64,000 nucleotides of DNA from an uncultured Ruegeria sp. (GCF_947497005.1 NZ_CANMFF010000003.1:310001-374000), one strand, 5' to 3'; counted from the first letter of the stretch, positions 16,713-25,138 are shown. A program made the numbers and translations. Notes: generated by a model not told the origin, from the sequence alone.

Positions 16713-18125
16713 ATGTTAACCAGATTGAGCCTGAGACTCAGGATTTTTCTTTTTTTCTGCCTGCTTGCTCTGGGTGGGATTGCAATTAGCGCAGCAGCCC
16801 TTTGGATCACATTTGTCCGCGCGGGGAATCCAGAGCTTTTGGGTGATTTCGTCTTTGCCGAAATTCTAATCGGGTTTGGCTTGCTGGCCTTGATCGCCGG
16901 AGTCTGGCTGTTGTTTGATGACAATATTGCCAAACCGATTGAACGCCTTTCGGCCCAACTACGGACTCGCGCTCACGCCGGAGTCAGCACCGATCTTGAC
17001 ATGCAAGCTGCCCGCTACCTGGGGGATTTGGCCCCGGCTGCTGCTGGGTTGGCGGAACAGCTGGCTTCGAATGCCATGCGAACAGCCGAGGCCGTCGCCA
17101 CGGAAACCGCTCATCTTGCGACGGAAAAACAGCGCCTCACTGCTTTGTTGACCGAAATCCCGGTGGCCATGTTGCTGGCCAGCCCAAAACATCAGCTCGT
17201 GCTTTATGATGGTCAGGCAGCCGAAGTTCTGGCCCAGATCGCGCATCCACGCCTGAATGCTTCTCTCTTCGAATATCTCGAATCCACAGGTTTGACAGAC
17301 GCATATGCAAAATTGTGTAAAACCGGGAAGGATGTCTATTGCACCCTGTCTAGCGTCGATGGAAAGCAGACCTATTCTGCCCGGATGAAGCCGCTGGGGG
17401 ATGCGCCCGGCTATATGCTGGTCTTTGAGGACAGTACCCTGCATATGTCACCCGATGAGGCCCGCCCGCTGGTTTATGATTTCGAACTGCTCGACACGCC
17501 GGGGGATGATGCGTTCGAGAATCGCCCCCTGTCAGATCTGTGCTTCGTTGTTTTCGACACCGAGACAACCGGTCTGCTACCGCACAAAGATGAGATCGTG
17601 CAGATCGGCGCGGTACGCGTTCTGAATGGCAGAATTGTTCAGGGTGAGCATCTGGACATGCTGGTTGATCCAGGCATCCCGATTCCACCAGCGTCGACCA
17701 AAGTTCACAAGGTCAGCGACCGCATGGTTCAGGGTGCGCCCGATATCGCCGAAGCCGGGCGAGTATTTCATCAGTTTTCGCGCGACGCTGTGATCGTGGC
17801 GCATAACGCCCCGTTCGATCTGGCGTTCCTGCGCCGTCATGCCAAGCGGATGGAAGTCGAGTGGGACCATCCAATACTCGACACCGTCTTACTGTCTGCT
17901 GTCCTGTTCGGGGCCAGCGATACTCATACCCTGGACGCCCTGTGCGAAAGGTTGGAAATAACGATCCCCGAAGCGTTACGCCATACTGCGCTGGGTGATG
18001 CCGTTGCTACGGCTGAGGCGTTGATCAAGATGCTGCCGATCCTGCAAGCCCGTGGCCTGACAACATTTGGAGAGGTGATTATGGAAACCCGCAAGCACGG
18101 TCGTTTGCTGGAAGACCTGAACTGA
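16713..18125 (+). CDS. Membrane-anchored DnaQ-type 3'-5' exonuclease with sensor-like N-terminus
   Basis: A 470-residue protein. Two membrane helices (about 8-33 and 44-67) are followed by a HAMP-like linker starting DDNIAKPIERLSAQL (69-83), a PAS-like region (about 140-245) and a DEDDh exonuclease domain (about 275-460). The exonuclease motifs are intact: FDTETTG (Exo I), VAHNAPFDLAFL (Exo II) and HTALGDAVATAEAL (Exo III). The layout resembles a sensor kinase in which the kinase has been replaced by an exonuclease. It is annotated in many genomes as DNA polymerase III epsilon-like, but the membrane anchor argues against a replication role. It follows the DUF294 and membrane-protein genes. 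Confidence 0.85.
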   Translation: MLTRLSLRLRIFLFFCLLALGGIAISAAALWITFVRAGNPELLGDFVFAEILIGFGLLALIAGVWLLFDDNIAKPIERLSAQLRTRAHAGVSTDLDMQAARYLGDLAPAAAGLAEQLASNAMRTAEAVATETAHLATEKQRLTALLTEIPVAMLLASPKHQLVLYDGQAAEVLAQIAHPRLNASLFEYLESTGLTDAYAKLCKTGKDVYCTLSSVDGKQTYSARMKPLGDAPGYMLVFEDSTLHMSPDEARPLVYDFELLDTPGDDAFENRPLSDLCFVVFDTETTGLLPHKDEIVQIGAVRVLNGRIVQGEHLDMLVDPGIPIPPASTKVHKVSDRMVQGAPDIAEAGRVFHQFSRDAVIVAHNAPFDLAFLRRHAKRMEVEWDHPILDTVLLSAVLFGASDTHTLDALCERLEITIPEALRHTALGDAVATAEALIKMLPILQARGLTTFGEVIMETRKHGRLLEDLN

Positions 18126-18213
18126 CGGTTTAAATTGCAGTCCACAGTCAGCTTTTCATGGACAATTCGGGCCACGCATGGCACCTGATGCGCGGCCAGG
18201 GAATAAGCGCGCA

Positions 18214-18714
18214 ATGACCGAAAAGACCTTCACACCCACACCGGATCAAGGCCCGGCCTTTCGCGAGGCTTTGGGATGCTTCGGCACCGGTGTCACCGTG
18301 ATCACCGCGCAATCCGAAAAAGGCCCACGCGCCATCACGGTGAACTCATTTGCGTCTGTCTCACTGGAACCTCCGCTGGTCCTGTGGTGTCTGGCCAAGG
18401 AATCATACCGTTTCGATACGTTCAGCACCTGCGATCTCTATTCGATCCACGTCATGGCGCAGGATCAGCAGGATCAGGCGCTGCGGTTTGCGCGCGACGG
18501 GGCTGATTTTTCACATGCGGACTGGGCCGAGGATGGGGTCGGTCGCCCACATCTGGCCCGGTGTTTGGCGCGGTTTGATTGTCGGCTACACGCCCGGCAT
18601 GACGCCGGTGATCATCTGATCATTGTGGGTCAGGTCGAGCAGGTGATGTGCCGCACCGGCAACGGGTTGATCTTCAAACGCGGACAGTTCGGCGGGTTTG
18701 TCGACCTGATCTAA
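18214..18714 (+). CDS. Flavin reductase family protein
   Basis: A 166-residue protein of the DIM6/NTAB flavin reductase (HpaC-like) family, which reduces FMN or FAD with NAD(P)H for a partner monooxygenase or binds flavin itself. Visible features: REALGCFGTGVTVITA (about 16-31), VNSFASVSLEPPLVLW (about 46-61) and a C-terminal GQFGGF. I chose the ATG at 18214 (MTEKTF), where the homology begins; a further ATG at 18178 adds 12 unlikely residues. It converges with the DUF6505 gene, overlapping by 4 bases. No partner oxygenase is visible nearby. Confidence 0.82.
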   Translation: MTEKTFTPTPDQGPAFREALGCFGTGVTVITAQSEKGPRAITVNSFASVSLEPPLVLWCLAKESYRFDTFSTCDLYSIHVMAQDQQDQALRFARDGADFSHADWAEDGVGRPHLARCLARFDCRLHARHDAGDHLIIVGQVEQVMCRTGNGLIFKRGQFGGFVDLI

Positions 18715-19193
18715 TCCTCCAGAGACCCGTGGACCGCAAGCGCCTCAAGCTGCGCGTCCTGCGGTGTGATTACCCGGAAAGCTTCGTGAACACCTGTCTC
18801 TGTCAGCTCTCGGGCTACGGTTAGCAGCGTGTTAGGGGCGTGATCGTCACAAAGCTCTGACATGTGATCAATTTCGGACTGGGCGACATCCATTGCAGCA
18901 TCAACTGATGGTGCGCCGTAGAATTGTACAAAATGTTCCGCCAGATTACGGGTGATCTGATCTTTCTCTGCTGCCTCGATCTGAGTCACAGCTACAAAAG
19001 TCACCCGGCCAAACGTCTCCAACCCCAGCCAGCCATTTGCAAACGCCTGACGTGCCTTGCCCTCAAGATCGCCCTGCCCCCAGTTTGAAAACTCAAACCC
19101 GCCTGAAACGCACCACTCTCCGGTGCGTGCCGGAGAATGAAATACGTTCATGTCGCTTTCATCGAAATGGATCGCACGGGCCAGTTTCATCAT
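18711..19193 (-). CDS. DUF6505-type small protein
   Basis: A 160-residue soluble protein that I recognise only as the DUF6505 type found beside mrp and the ligase-like gene in Rhodobacterales. It starts MMKLARAIHFDESDMNVF and is acidic, with no membrane segment or metal motif. The start overlaps the stop of the preceding gene (ATGA, 19190-19193), so it is translationally coupled in the order mrp, ligase-like, DUF6505. Function unknown; the operon suggests a link with iron-sulfur or cofactor delivery to formate dehydrogenase. Confidence 0.72.
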   Translation of the reverse strand: MMKLARAIHFDESDMNVFHSPARTGEWCVSGGFEFSNWGQGDLEGKARQAFANGWLGLETFGRVTFVAVTQIEAAEKDQITRNLAEHFVQFYGAPSVDAAMDVAQSEIDHMSELCDDHAPNTLLTVARELTETGVHEAFRVITPQDAQLEALAVHGSLED

Positions 19194-19885
19194 CCGTTCT
19201 CCAACAATTCGGTTAAAGGGCGAATGTGAGTATCCACCCCGACGCGGATCAGCATCCCGAACCGCTCATCCGTTCCCAGGAATACACCGCCATCAATCAA
19301 TGGCTCGCCTACACCGCGCAGCAGGCCCATCCATTCGGCATGCACAGGGGCGTTGCCATCCTCCTGCCAGCGATTGAGCCAAGTCAGCATGTGTCGTGAC
19401 CAGCTTTCCACCAGTTGCGTGGCTGAAACCTCAGCGCACCCCTCATCGTAAAGCGCTGTGATATCCGGGTTTTCACCCGGAGCGTCACTGGTTTGCAACA
19501 GCGTTAGCTCCCAACCGACGACCAACCAGTCCGGCTCTTCCTCAGGTACATAAGTCGACGCTGCGGCACGGAACCTGCCGCAACGTGCACCGTTGACGCA
19601 GATCAGACCATCCCAACCCAGATGCACCGCGACCTCGGGCGGAGCCAATGCGCCCAGCGCATTCTGAAAGCCGACTGCACAAAGCGGCAGCATCGCCATT
19701 GCATCCTGCAGCGCCACCTCGGGGGCGAAAACAATCGCCACCCGTAGAAAATCCGCCTGAATGTTGTAGACAACCGACCCCGCATCACAGCCCAGCGCCG
19801 CCATGGCCTGAGCGCGCTCGAAGGGGTCTTCCCCACCCTGAACCGGATGGCCCGCCAGCAAGGGGGGAAAGACTGGCTGGCTCAT
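19190..19885 (-). CDS. Biotin/lipoate ligase-like protein with DUF4444 region
   Basis: A 231-residue protein whose N-terminal two thirds resemble the catalytic fold of biotin/lipoate protein ligases (FERAQAMAALGCDAGSVVYN, then LGWDGLICVNGARCGRF at about 91-107). The C-terminus matches the DUF4444 extension (LGTDERFGMLIRVG near 203). In true ligases the strand after the WPND-like motif carries the lysine that contacts the acyl-adenylate. Here that position reads GARCGRF, without the lysine, so normal ligase activity is doubtful. It overlaps both neighbours by 4 bases (mrp upstream, DUF6505 downstream). Confidence 0.72.
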   Translation of the reverse strand: MSQPVFPPLLAGHPVQGGEDPFERAQAMAALGCDAGSVVYNIQADFLRVAIVFAPEVALQDAMAMLPLCAVGFQNALGALAPPEVAVHLGWDGLICVNGARCGRFRAAASTYVPEEEPDWLVVGWELTLLQTSDAPGENPDITALYDEGCAEVSATQLVESWSRHMLTWLNRWQEDGNAPVHAEWMGLLRGVGEPLIDGGVFLGTDERFGMLIRVGVDTHIRPLTELLENG

Positions 19886-20943
19886 GCGTCGCCCTTGGTT
19901 ATCAGGTCTCGGGCTATCTTGCGGAACGCCTCGGCCTGCGGGCTATCGGGTTTGCTGACCACAATGGGTGCCCCTCCGTCAGCTGCGACCCGGATATCCA
20001 GATGCAGCGGAATCTCACCTAGCAGCGGCACGCCTAGTGCCGCGGCCTCCGCTGTCACGCCACCATGACCAAATACATGTTCTTCATGCCCGCAGTTCGA
20101 ACAAATATGCGTGGACATGTTTTCGATCATCCCGACGATCGGGGTCTTGAGCTGGTTGAACATGTCGATCCCCTTGCGGGCGTCGATCAGCGCCACGTCC
20201 TGAGGGGTTGAGACGACGATAGCACCGTCCACCTGGAACTTCTGGCTCAGAGTCAACTGTACGTCGCCGGTGCCGGGCGGCAGGTCTACGATCAGCACGT
20301 CCAAGGCACCCCACTGCACCTGTCCCATCATTTGCTGCAACGCGCCCATCAGCATGGGGCCCCGCCAGACAACGGCCTGTCCTTCATTGGTCATCAACCC
20401 CATCGACATCATGGTAACGCCGTGATTGCGCAGTGGCAGGATCGTCTTGCCGTCGGGGCTGGCCGGACGGCCCGAGACACCCAACATCCGAGGCTGCGAG
20501 GGCCCGTATACGTCTGCGTCCAACAAGCCTACCCGCCGACCTTCGGCGGCGAGTGCGCAAGCCAGGTTGGCCGAAACGGTGGATTTGCCCACCCCACCCT
20601 TGCCAGAGGCAACGGCAATGATCCGATCCACACCGGGAACGGCCTGTGGTCCGGTCTGCGACGGTTTGGGCTTGGGCTTCAGATCCGGTGGAGCCTTTTC
20701 GGAATGCGCGGTCATCATGGCCGAGACATTGGCAACCCCTTCAACCATCTGCGCGGCTTTTTCGGCAGTGGCACGCACGGGCTCCATCTTTTCGGCGTGC
20801 TTTGGATCGATCTCAAGCACAAAGCGCACAGCGTCGCCTTCCACGTTCAGCGCCCGCACGATACCCGCACTGACAATATCCTGCCCGGATACCGGGTCGG
20901 TGATCTTTTTCAGGTTCGCCAGAACCGCGTCACGAACACTCAT
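19882..20943 (-). CDS. mrp: Mrp/NBP35 family P-loop ATPase, iron-sulfur carrier
   Basis: A 353-residue cytoplasmic ATPase of the ApbC/Mrp/Ind1 group that assembles or carries [4Fe-4S] clusters. An N-terminal DUF59-like domain (about 1-95) leads to the deviant Walker A GKGGVGKST (about 114-122), a Walker B region LIVDLPPGTGDVQLT and the cluster-binding CSNC near 283. Length and layout are normal. It is first of a three-gene operon with DUF4444 and DUF6505 genes. In this neighbourhood it may help mature the many iron-sulfur clusters of formate dehydrogenase and the adjacent polyferredoxin, although mrp genes are usually housekeeping. Confidence 0.9.
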   Translation of the reverse strand: MSVRDAVLANLKKITDPVSGQDIVSAGIVRALNVEGDAVRFVLEIDPKHAEKMEPVRATAEKAAQMVEGVANVSAMMTAHSEKAPPDLKPKPKPSQTGPQAVPGVDRIIAVASGKGGVGKSTVSANLACALAAEGRRVGLLDADVYGPSQPRMLGVSGRPASPDGKTILPLRNHGVTMMSMGLMTNEGQAVVWRGPMLMGALQQMMGQVQWGALDVLIVDLPPGTGDVQLTLSQKFQVDGAIVVSTPQDVALIDARKGIDMFNQLKTPIVGMIENMSTHICSNCGHEEHVFGHGGVTAEAAALGVPLLGEIPLHLDIRVAADGGAPIVVSKPDSPQAEAFRKIARDLITKGDA

Positions 20944-21075
20944 GCCTGCTCCCCTTTAATGCGCCCTGCTGACAGGGTCGTGCGTATCGACATAGTCTGG
21001 TCGCCGCTCATTGCATGTGTCTCCGTCTCTTTCTGTTCATTTGACGCATCCCGCTTCGCGAAGTTACGCTGGGCT

Positions 21076-21804
21076 ATGCGCTTTGTCCTGTTGTGCCTGA
21101 GCCTGACGCTCTCTGCCACCCCTTCTTGGTCTCAAGAGGCCATTGGCCTTGCCGCCCCGGCCGAGGTGAACGACTCTGGTCTGCTGCAACATATCCTTCC
21201 TCGCTTCTCTCTCAAGACCGGGATCCGCGTTATTGCAGATGATGCGGGGATTATGGAACTGGTTACCGCGCCGCCCGGCGATCCGGTCTTTGCCCGCGAA
21301 GGAGTGATCTATCACCTGCGTACTGAAGAGAACGACCGTCAGGCCCGGTTTTTGGACTGGCTGCAATCGGATATCGGCAAACGCACCGTCGAAAGCTATG
21401 CTCCTGAGCAGGGTGCACCCTTCACCGCCAGCTTCGACATTGAAGCGGTTCAGTCGGATGAAACCGTGGACGGAGACACAGTGTTGGGCGAAGAGCTGTC
21501 GATGACCCATTGCGGGCGCTGTCATGTGATCGGGCCAAAGAACCGTATGAACGGGCTGGGGTCGACACCCTCTTTCGCCGTGTTGCGGGCGATGCCCGAC
21601 TGGTCGGAACGGTTCGAAGCGTTCTTTGCATTGAACCCTCACCCAGCGTTCACGCAAATCGACGGACTGACGCCGCCGTTTGATCCCGAACGTCCGTCGC
21701 CCATTTACCCGGTCGAGATGACGCTGGACGATTTGGATGCGATCCTGGCCTTTGTGTCGCGCATCGACGCGGCAGATCTTGGTGCCCCGCTGCAGTTTCA
21801 ATGA
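21076..21804 (+). CDS. Periplasmic cytochrome c fused to a shortened TupA-like binding-protein remnant
   Basis: A 242-residue exported protein. A signal peptide (1-19, ATPSWS end) is followed by about 90 residues that resemble the two ends of a TupA tungstate-binding protein. VNDSGLLQHILPRFSLKTGI (31-50) parallels TQNSGLLEYILPWFEAESGI of the TupA encoded at 33623-34441. GVIYHLR...RFLDWLQSDIG (76-101) parallels its C-terminal GVILVNP...RFVEWLTGPDG. A cytochrome c domain follows with heme site CGRCH (146-150). The open frame extends far upstream, antisense to mrp; the ATG at 21076 is chosen because a signal peptide begins there. It converges with the polyferredoxin gene, overlapping by 7 bases. 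Likely an electron carrier; the binding-protein part is unexplained. Confidence 0.8.
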   Translation: MRFVLLCLSLTLSATPSWSQEAIGLAAPAEVNDSGLLQHILPRFSLKTGIRVIADDAGIMELVTAPPGDPVFAREGVIYHLRTEENDRQARFLDWLQSDIGKRTVESYAPEQGAPFTASFDIEAVQSDETVDGDTVLGEELSMTHCGRCHVIGPKNRMNGLGSTPSFAVLRAMPDWSERFEAFFALNPHPAFTQIDGLTPPFDPERPSPIYPVEMTLDDLDAILAFVSRIDAADLGAPLQFQ

Positions 21805-23750
21805 TCCTTTCTGTCCGAATAATAATCCTCGGTGGTGACAACCCGAGGTCTCGGGTTTGATTGAAACGGATTGTCCTGCTGTTGGAATTGGGTATTGACC
21901 CGGCAATTGTCACACATCTGGATCATCCGTGCCTGATCCGAGGTCGCGAACATCGGATGCGTGCCCGACAGCTTCTCCATGATCCGCTCAACCGTGGATT
22001 TCACTCCGAACAGCGCGCCGCATTCAACGCAGGCAAAAGGTTCTTCTTCGTTCAGGACCTGCTGTGATAGGGCGGCATCGCTGAGATCCAGTTGTGGAAC
22101 CAGAGTGATCGCGTCCTCAGGGCAGATGGTCTTGCACATCCCGCATTGCAGACAGGCATCCTGTTGGAAGTTCAGTTGCGGCAAATCCGGGTTGTCGATC
22201 AAAGCACCAGATGGGCACAACGACACACAGCTCAGGCACAGAGTGCAACTGTCCGTATTAACCGCTACAGCCCCGTAAGGCGCATTCTCGGGTAACGACA
22301 AAGGCGCATCAACCTGAGGGTTCAGCGCCTGCGCCGCCAACCGCGCAATTTGCCGACGATTGCCCAACGGCAGAACCGGATCGGTCAAAGGCTGCGGCAC
22401 CGCTTGGTCGTAAAGCAGATCGGCCATGGCATCAGGGTCCGCTTCGTCAATCAGACCTATGCTTTCCGGGCTAGCGATTGCGCGTGCAAGTTCAAGTTCA
22501 CGGTCCAACGCGTCACGTTCCGTGGCCGGGCTCAGCAACACATCCACGCGCGCAAACCCATGCGCCAAAGCAGCCAGCATCTCTGCATGGCCAAAGCCTG
22601 ATATGACGTTCAATTCCAACGGGATGACGTCCGAAGGTAATCCTCGACCAAACCGTGCAGACAGCCGGATCATCTCGGCCCCATGAGCGTTATGCACCAG
22701 CAGCCGGGGCGCATGACCACCCGCCCGCCGATAGGTGCGCGCCAGAATATGCATCCGAGACAACAGCGCCGAAACCGGCGGGTCTTCATAGGTGATGGCA
22801 GTTGACGGGCAGACTGCCGCACATTCCCCGCATCCCGCGCAGACCATCGGATCAATTTCAACATGCTCACCCGCCGGAGTGATCGCTCCGGTCGGGCAGA
22901 TATCAAGGCAGTTTGAACAGCCCACCTGTTCAGCCCGGGAATGAGCGCACAGGGTTTCTTCCATCCGCACATAAAGTGGTTTTTCAAATGTCCCGACTAA
23001 TTGTACAGCTTCGAAAGCCAAACGTTCGATGGCCACTGCATCTTTCGGATCGGCCCGCAGATACCCTTCGCGCTTGGCCGGAGCCTGAACAAAAGGTGTA
23101 TCACCAGTCAGATCAACAATGATATCGCAGGCCGAATGCGCCCCGTCCTTTGGATCAGTCCACGCAAACGCGCCGCGCCCGCCGGGAACGACCTGCTGCA
23201 GCGCGTCCAGACGCAAGGCAAACCCACCAAGCGCCCCAGAGACAGAGCACAGCCTCCCCCGAACCACGTCAAAGGCTCGTGAGACAGGCTCAGACTGATC
23301 TGTGGCCAGAACAGTCACAGCCAATGTGCCTGCCAATCGTTCAGCCAAATCAAACGCCACCTGTCCGGGACCGATGATGAAACAGGTGCCTTCGCTAAGC
23401 ACATCCACACTGGGCGTCACGGGTTGCGGCAACACGGCTTCGGCTGCCAGTGCGGCCATCTTCGGGGTTGCGTCAGCCCCCTGATCGGACCACCCGGCAC
23501 GGTCGCGCAGATCGACAAACCCGGGCGCGTCGATATTCAGATCTTTGGCAAGCGACTGGAAGACCTCCTGCTCTTGAAGGCAAGCAATGACTGTTTCGCC
23601 GTCCTGCATCAGCTTGGCGGCTGATTGCAGCTCGGTCGTGCAAAGCGCGGTATGTTTTTTGGAACAGCTGATGCCGCAGGCACTCTCGATCCCGTCGGGG
23701 TCCAGTGTCTGTGTACCAGCGCAGTCGCATAGCAATAATTTCGTGCCCAT
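21798..23750 (-). CDS. Large cytoplasmic polyferredoxin of the formate dehydrogenase cluster
   Basis: A 650-residue protein with an N-terminal cysteine set (CDCAGT near 8, CGIS and CS near 24-30), a long central region and two pairs of [4Fe-4S] sites. CSNCLDICP and CAGCGECAAVCP lie near residues 275-315; CTLCLSCVSLCP and CLQCGMCKTICP lie near 505-560. Further CVEC and CDNC pairs occur near the C-terminus. I chose the ATG at 23750, with GGGAGAAGAA directly upstream. It is divergent from the DUF3305 to fdh operon, a conserved arrangement in alphaproteobacteria. It probably passes electrons or serves cofactor insertion for formate dehydrogenase. The precise partner is not known. Confidence 0.85.
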   Translation of the reverse strand: MGTKLLLCDCAGTQTLDPDGIESACGISCSKKHTALCTTELQSAAKLMQDGETVIACLQEQEVFQSLAKDLNIDAPGFVDLRDRAGWSDQGADATPKMAALAAEAVLPQPVTPSVDVLSEGTCFIIGPGQVAFDLAERLAGTLAVTVLATDQSEPVSRAFDVVRGRLCSVSGALGGFALRLDALQQVVPGGRGAFAWTDPKDGAHSACDIIVDLTGDTPFVQAPAKREGYLRADPKDAVAIERLAFEAVQLVGTFEKPLYVRMEETLCAHSRAEQVGCSNCLDICPTGAITPAGEHVEIDPMVCAGCGECAAVCPSTAITYEDPPVSALLSRMHILARTYRRAGGHAPRLLVHNAHGAEMIRLSARFGRGLPSDVIPLELNVISGFGHAEMLAALAHGFARVDVLLSPATERDALDRELELARAIASPESIGLIDEADPDAMADLLYDQAVPQPLTDPVLPLGNRRQIARLAAQALNPQVDAPLSLPENAPYGAVAVNTDSCTLCLSCVSLCPSGALIDNPDLPQLNFQQDACLQCGMCKTICPEDAITLVPQLDLSDAALSQQVLNEEEPFACVECGALFGVKSTVERIMEKLSGTHPMFATSDQARMIQMCDNCRVNTQFQQQDNPFQSNPRPRVVTTEDYYSDRKDH

Positions 23751-24014
23751 TTCTTCTCCCTCGGGAAGCTGTCCCGGTCGCATGCACATTAGGCTGTACC
23801 TCGGACAAGGCAACTTCAACCCCATGTGGCGTTCAATGCGCAGGACTGCATTTCGGCGCAAAATGGCAGGAAACTAAAGGGGTCATGGGGCTCGCTCACG
23901 AAGTTGCTACCCTAGACTACGACCAAAGTCGTAGAGCTTAGACTTGGCACACAGCTAACTTGTGTACCATAGTGGACGAGGAAAGGCAGGGGAGAGCCTT
24001 TCGGGGAGGAAACA
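23751..24014. promoter_or_regulatory. Divergent promoter region of the formate dehydrogenase cluster
   Basis: The 264 bases between the polyferredoxin start and the DUF3305 start contain an inverted repeat CTACGAC-N4-GTCGTAG at 23917-23934, and a second imperfect one, GGCACACA/TGTGTACC, about 10 bases further on (23946-23968). These are the best operator candidates for coordinated control of both arms. The ribosome binding site of the plus-strand operon is GGGGAGGAAA near 24003-24012. I could not define -35/-10 boxes with confidence. Confidence 0.55.
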
Positions 24015-24569
24015 GTGGCCAAGGCCGCAAGTCAGATCGAAATGCCGGTTGGCGTCATAGTGCGCAAAACACCCGGGGTCACACGTTGGGCCCGATGGAA
24101 CTGGCGCGCGGTTGCCGTATTACCCGGTGCAGGATCTGCTGACTGGCAGGAATTGCGGCGCGAAGGCGATGCTGTGGAATACCATGCCGCCACCCTCCCC
24201 CTTACCCTTTGGGCAGACGAAACCGAGGCCTACATGGTCAACCTGTCTGACGGGCAACCTTCGATTTATCTGGTACTGCGGGATGAACTGAAAGGTGACA
24301 CCCCTTTGAACGCCGTATTGATCACCGCCTCACCATTCGAGGGGCAGGATTACGCGGATACCGGAGAAGAGATTGTCGAGAAGATCCCGATGACCGAGGG
24401 GCTAATTGCCTGGGTGCGGGATTTCACGCTCAAGCATCATAACGACGAAGTCTTCGTCAAACGCCGCCGCGACAAGAAGCGGACCGATCTGGTGGAAGAC
24501 GGCAAAGGTGACGCGCGCATCCGGCAGGAGTCGGACGTGTACCGCGCCCCAAGGAAGGTGCTGCAATGA
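24015..24569 (+). CDS. DUF3305 domain protein
   Basis: A 184-residue soluble protein starting with GTG after GGGGAGGAAACA. The opening MPVGVIVRKTPGVTRWARWNWRAVAVLPG pattern (about 9-37) is the DUF3305 signature, followed by YHAATLPLTLWADETEAY. DUF3305 genes occur almost only upstream of formate dehydrogenase genes in alpha- and betaproteobacteria. The C-terminal tail is basic (VKRRRDKKR). Its role is not established; assembly of the enzyme is the natural guess. It overlaps the DUF3306 start by 4 bases. Confidence 0.85.
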   Translation: MAKAASQIEMPVGVIVRKTPGVTRWARWNWRAVAVLPGAGSADWQELRREGDAVEYHAATLPLTLWADETEAYMVNLSDGQPSIYLVLRDELKGDTPLNAVLITASPFEGQDYADTGEEIVEKIPMTEGLIAWVRDFTLKHHNDEVFVKRRRDKKRTDLVEDGKGDARIRQESDVYRAPRKVLQ

Positions 24570-25138
24570 CCCGGCCGCGTGATTTCTGGTCGCGCCGGAA
24601 AGCCGCCGTTCAAGCCGAAGCTGAAGCTGAAGTTCTAGTCGCGGAACAACAGGTGATCGCAGCTCAGCAAGCAGAGCTGGAAGAAAAGAGTGACGCAGAA
24701 ATTCTGGCTGAGTTTGACCTGCCCGATCCGGACATGTTGCAGCCCGGCGATGATGTTTCAGGCTTCATGGTCAAAGCCATTCCCGACCGCCTGCGCCGCC
24801 GCGCCCTGCGCCGGTTGTGGCGGCTGAACCCGGTTCTGGCAAATGTCGATGGGCTGGTCGACTATGGCGAAGACTATACCGATGCGGCCTGTGTAATTGA
24901 AAACATCCAAACCGCCTATCAGGTGGGCAAAGGCATGCTTGCACATGTCGAAGCACTCGCCGCCGAGGCGGAAGAGATTGAAGAAACCTCGATTGTAAGC
25001 GACGAATCCGAACCCGAGCTTGAACCGCTTGAACCTGAACCAACCCAGGAACCTGTATTGATGGCCGAGGTCGATGAGACGGAAGACATCGACCTGCCCC
25101 CGGCCCCGCGCCGCATGACTTTTGAATTTGAAGGATGA
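24566..25138 (+). CDS. DUF3306 domain protein
   Basis: A 190-residue protein with the DUF3306 pattern: MTRPRDFWSRRKAAV at the N-terminus, LAEFDLPDPDMLQPGDDVSGFM (about 50-72 overall), then IPDRLRRRALRRLWRLNPVLANVDGLVDYGEDYTDAA (about 75-112 overall). The C-terminal third is an acidic Glu/Pro-rich tail (EPELEPLEPEPTQEP) that is probably disordered. It always follows DUF3305 and overlaps it here by 4 bases. Function unknown, presumably assembly of the formate dehydrogenase. Confidence 0.85.
   Translation: MTRPRDFWSRRKAAVQAEAEAEVLVAEQQVIAAQQAELEEKSDAEILAEFDLPDPDMLQPGDDVSGFMVKAIPDRLRRRALRRLWRLNPVLANVDGLVDYGEDYTDAACVIENIQTAYQVGKGMLAHVEALAAEAEEIEETSIVSDESEPELEPLEPEPTQEPVLMAEVDETEDIDLPPAPRRMTFEFEG

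Noticed and set aside
20332..21075. Upstream extension of the cytochrome c open frame, antisense to mrp
   Set aside because: The extension covers a well-supported gene on the other strand, and a signal peptide begins at 21076.
23940..23970. Sigma-54 promoter (TTGGCAC...) before the formate dehydrogenase operon
   Set aside because: The required GC at the -12 position is absent at the correct spacing.
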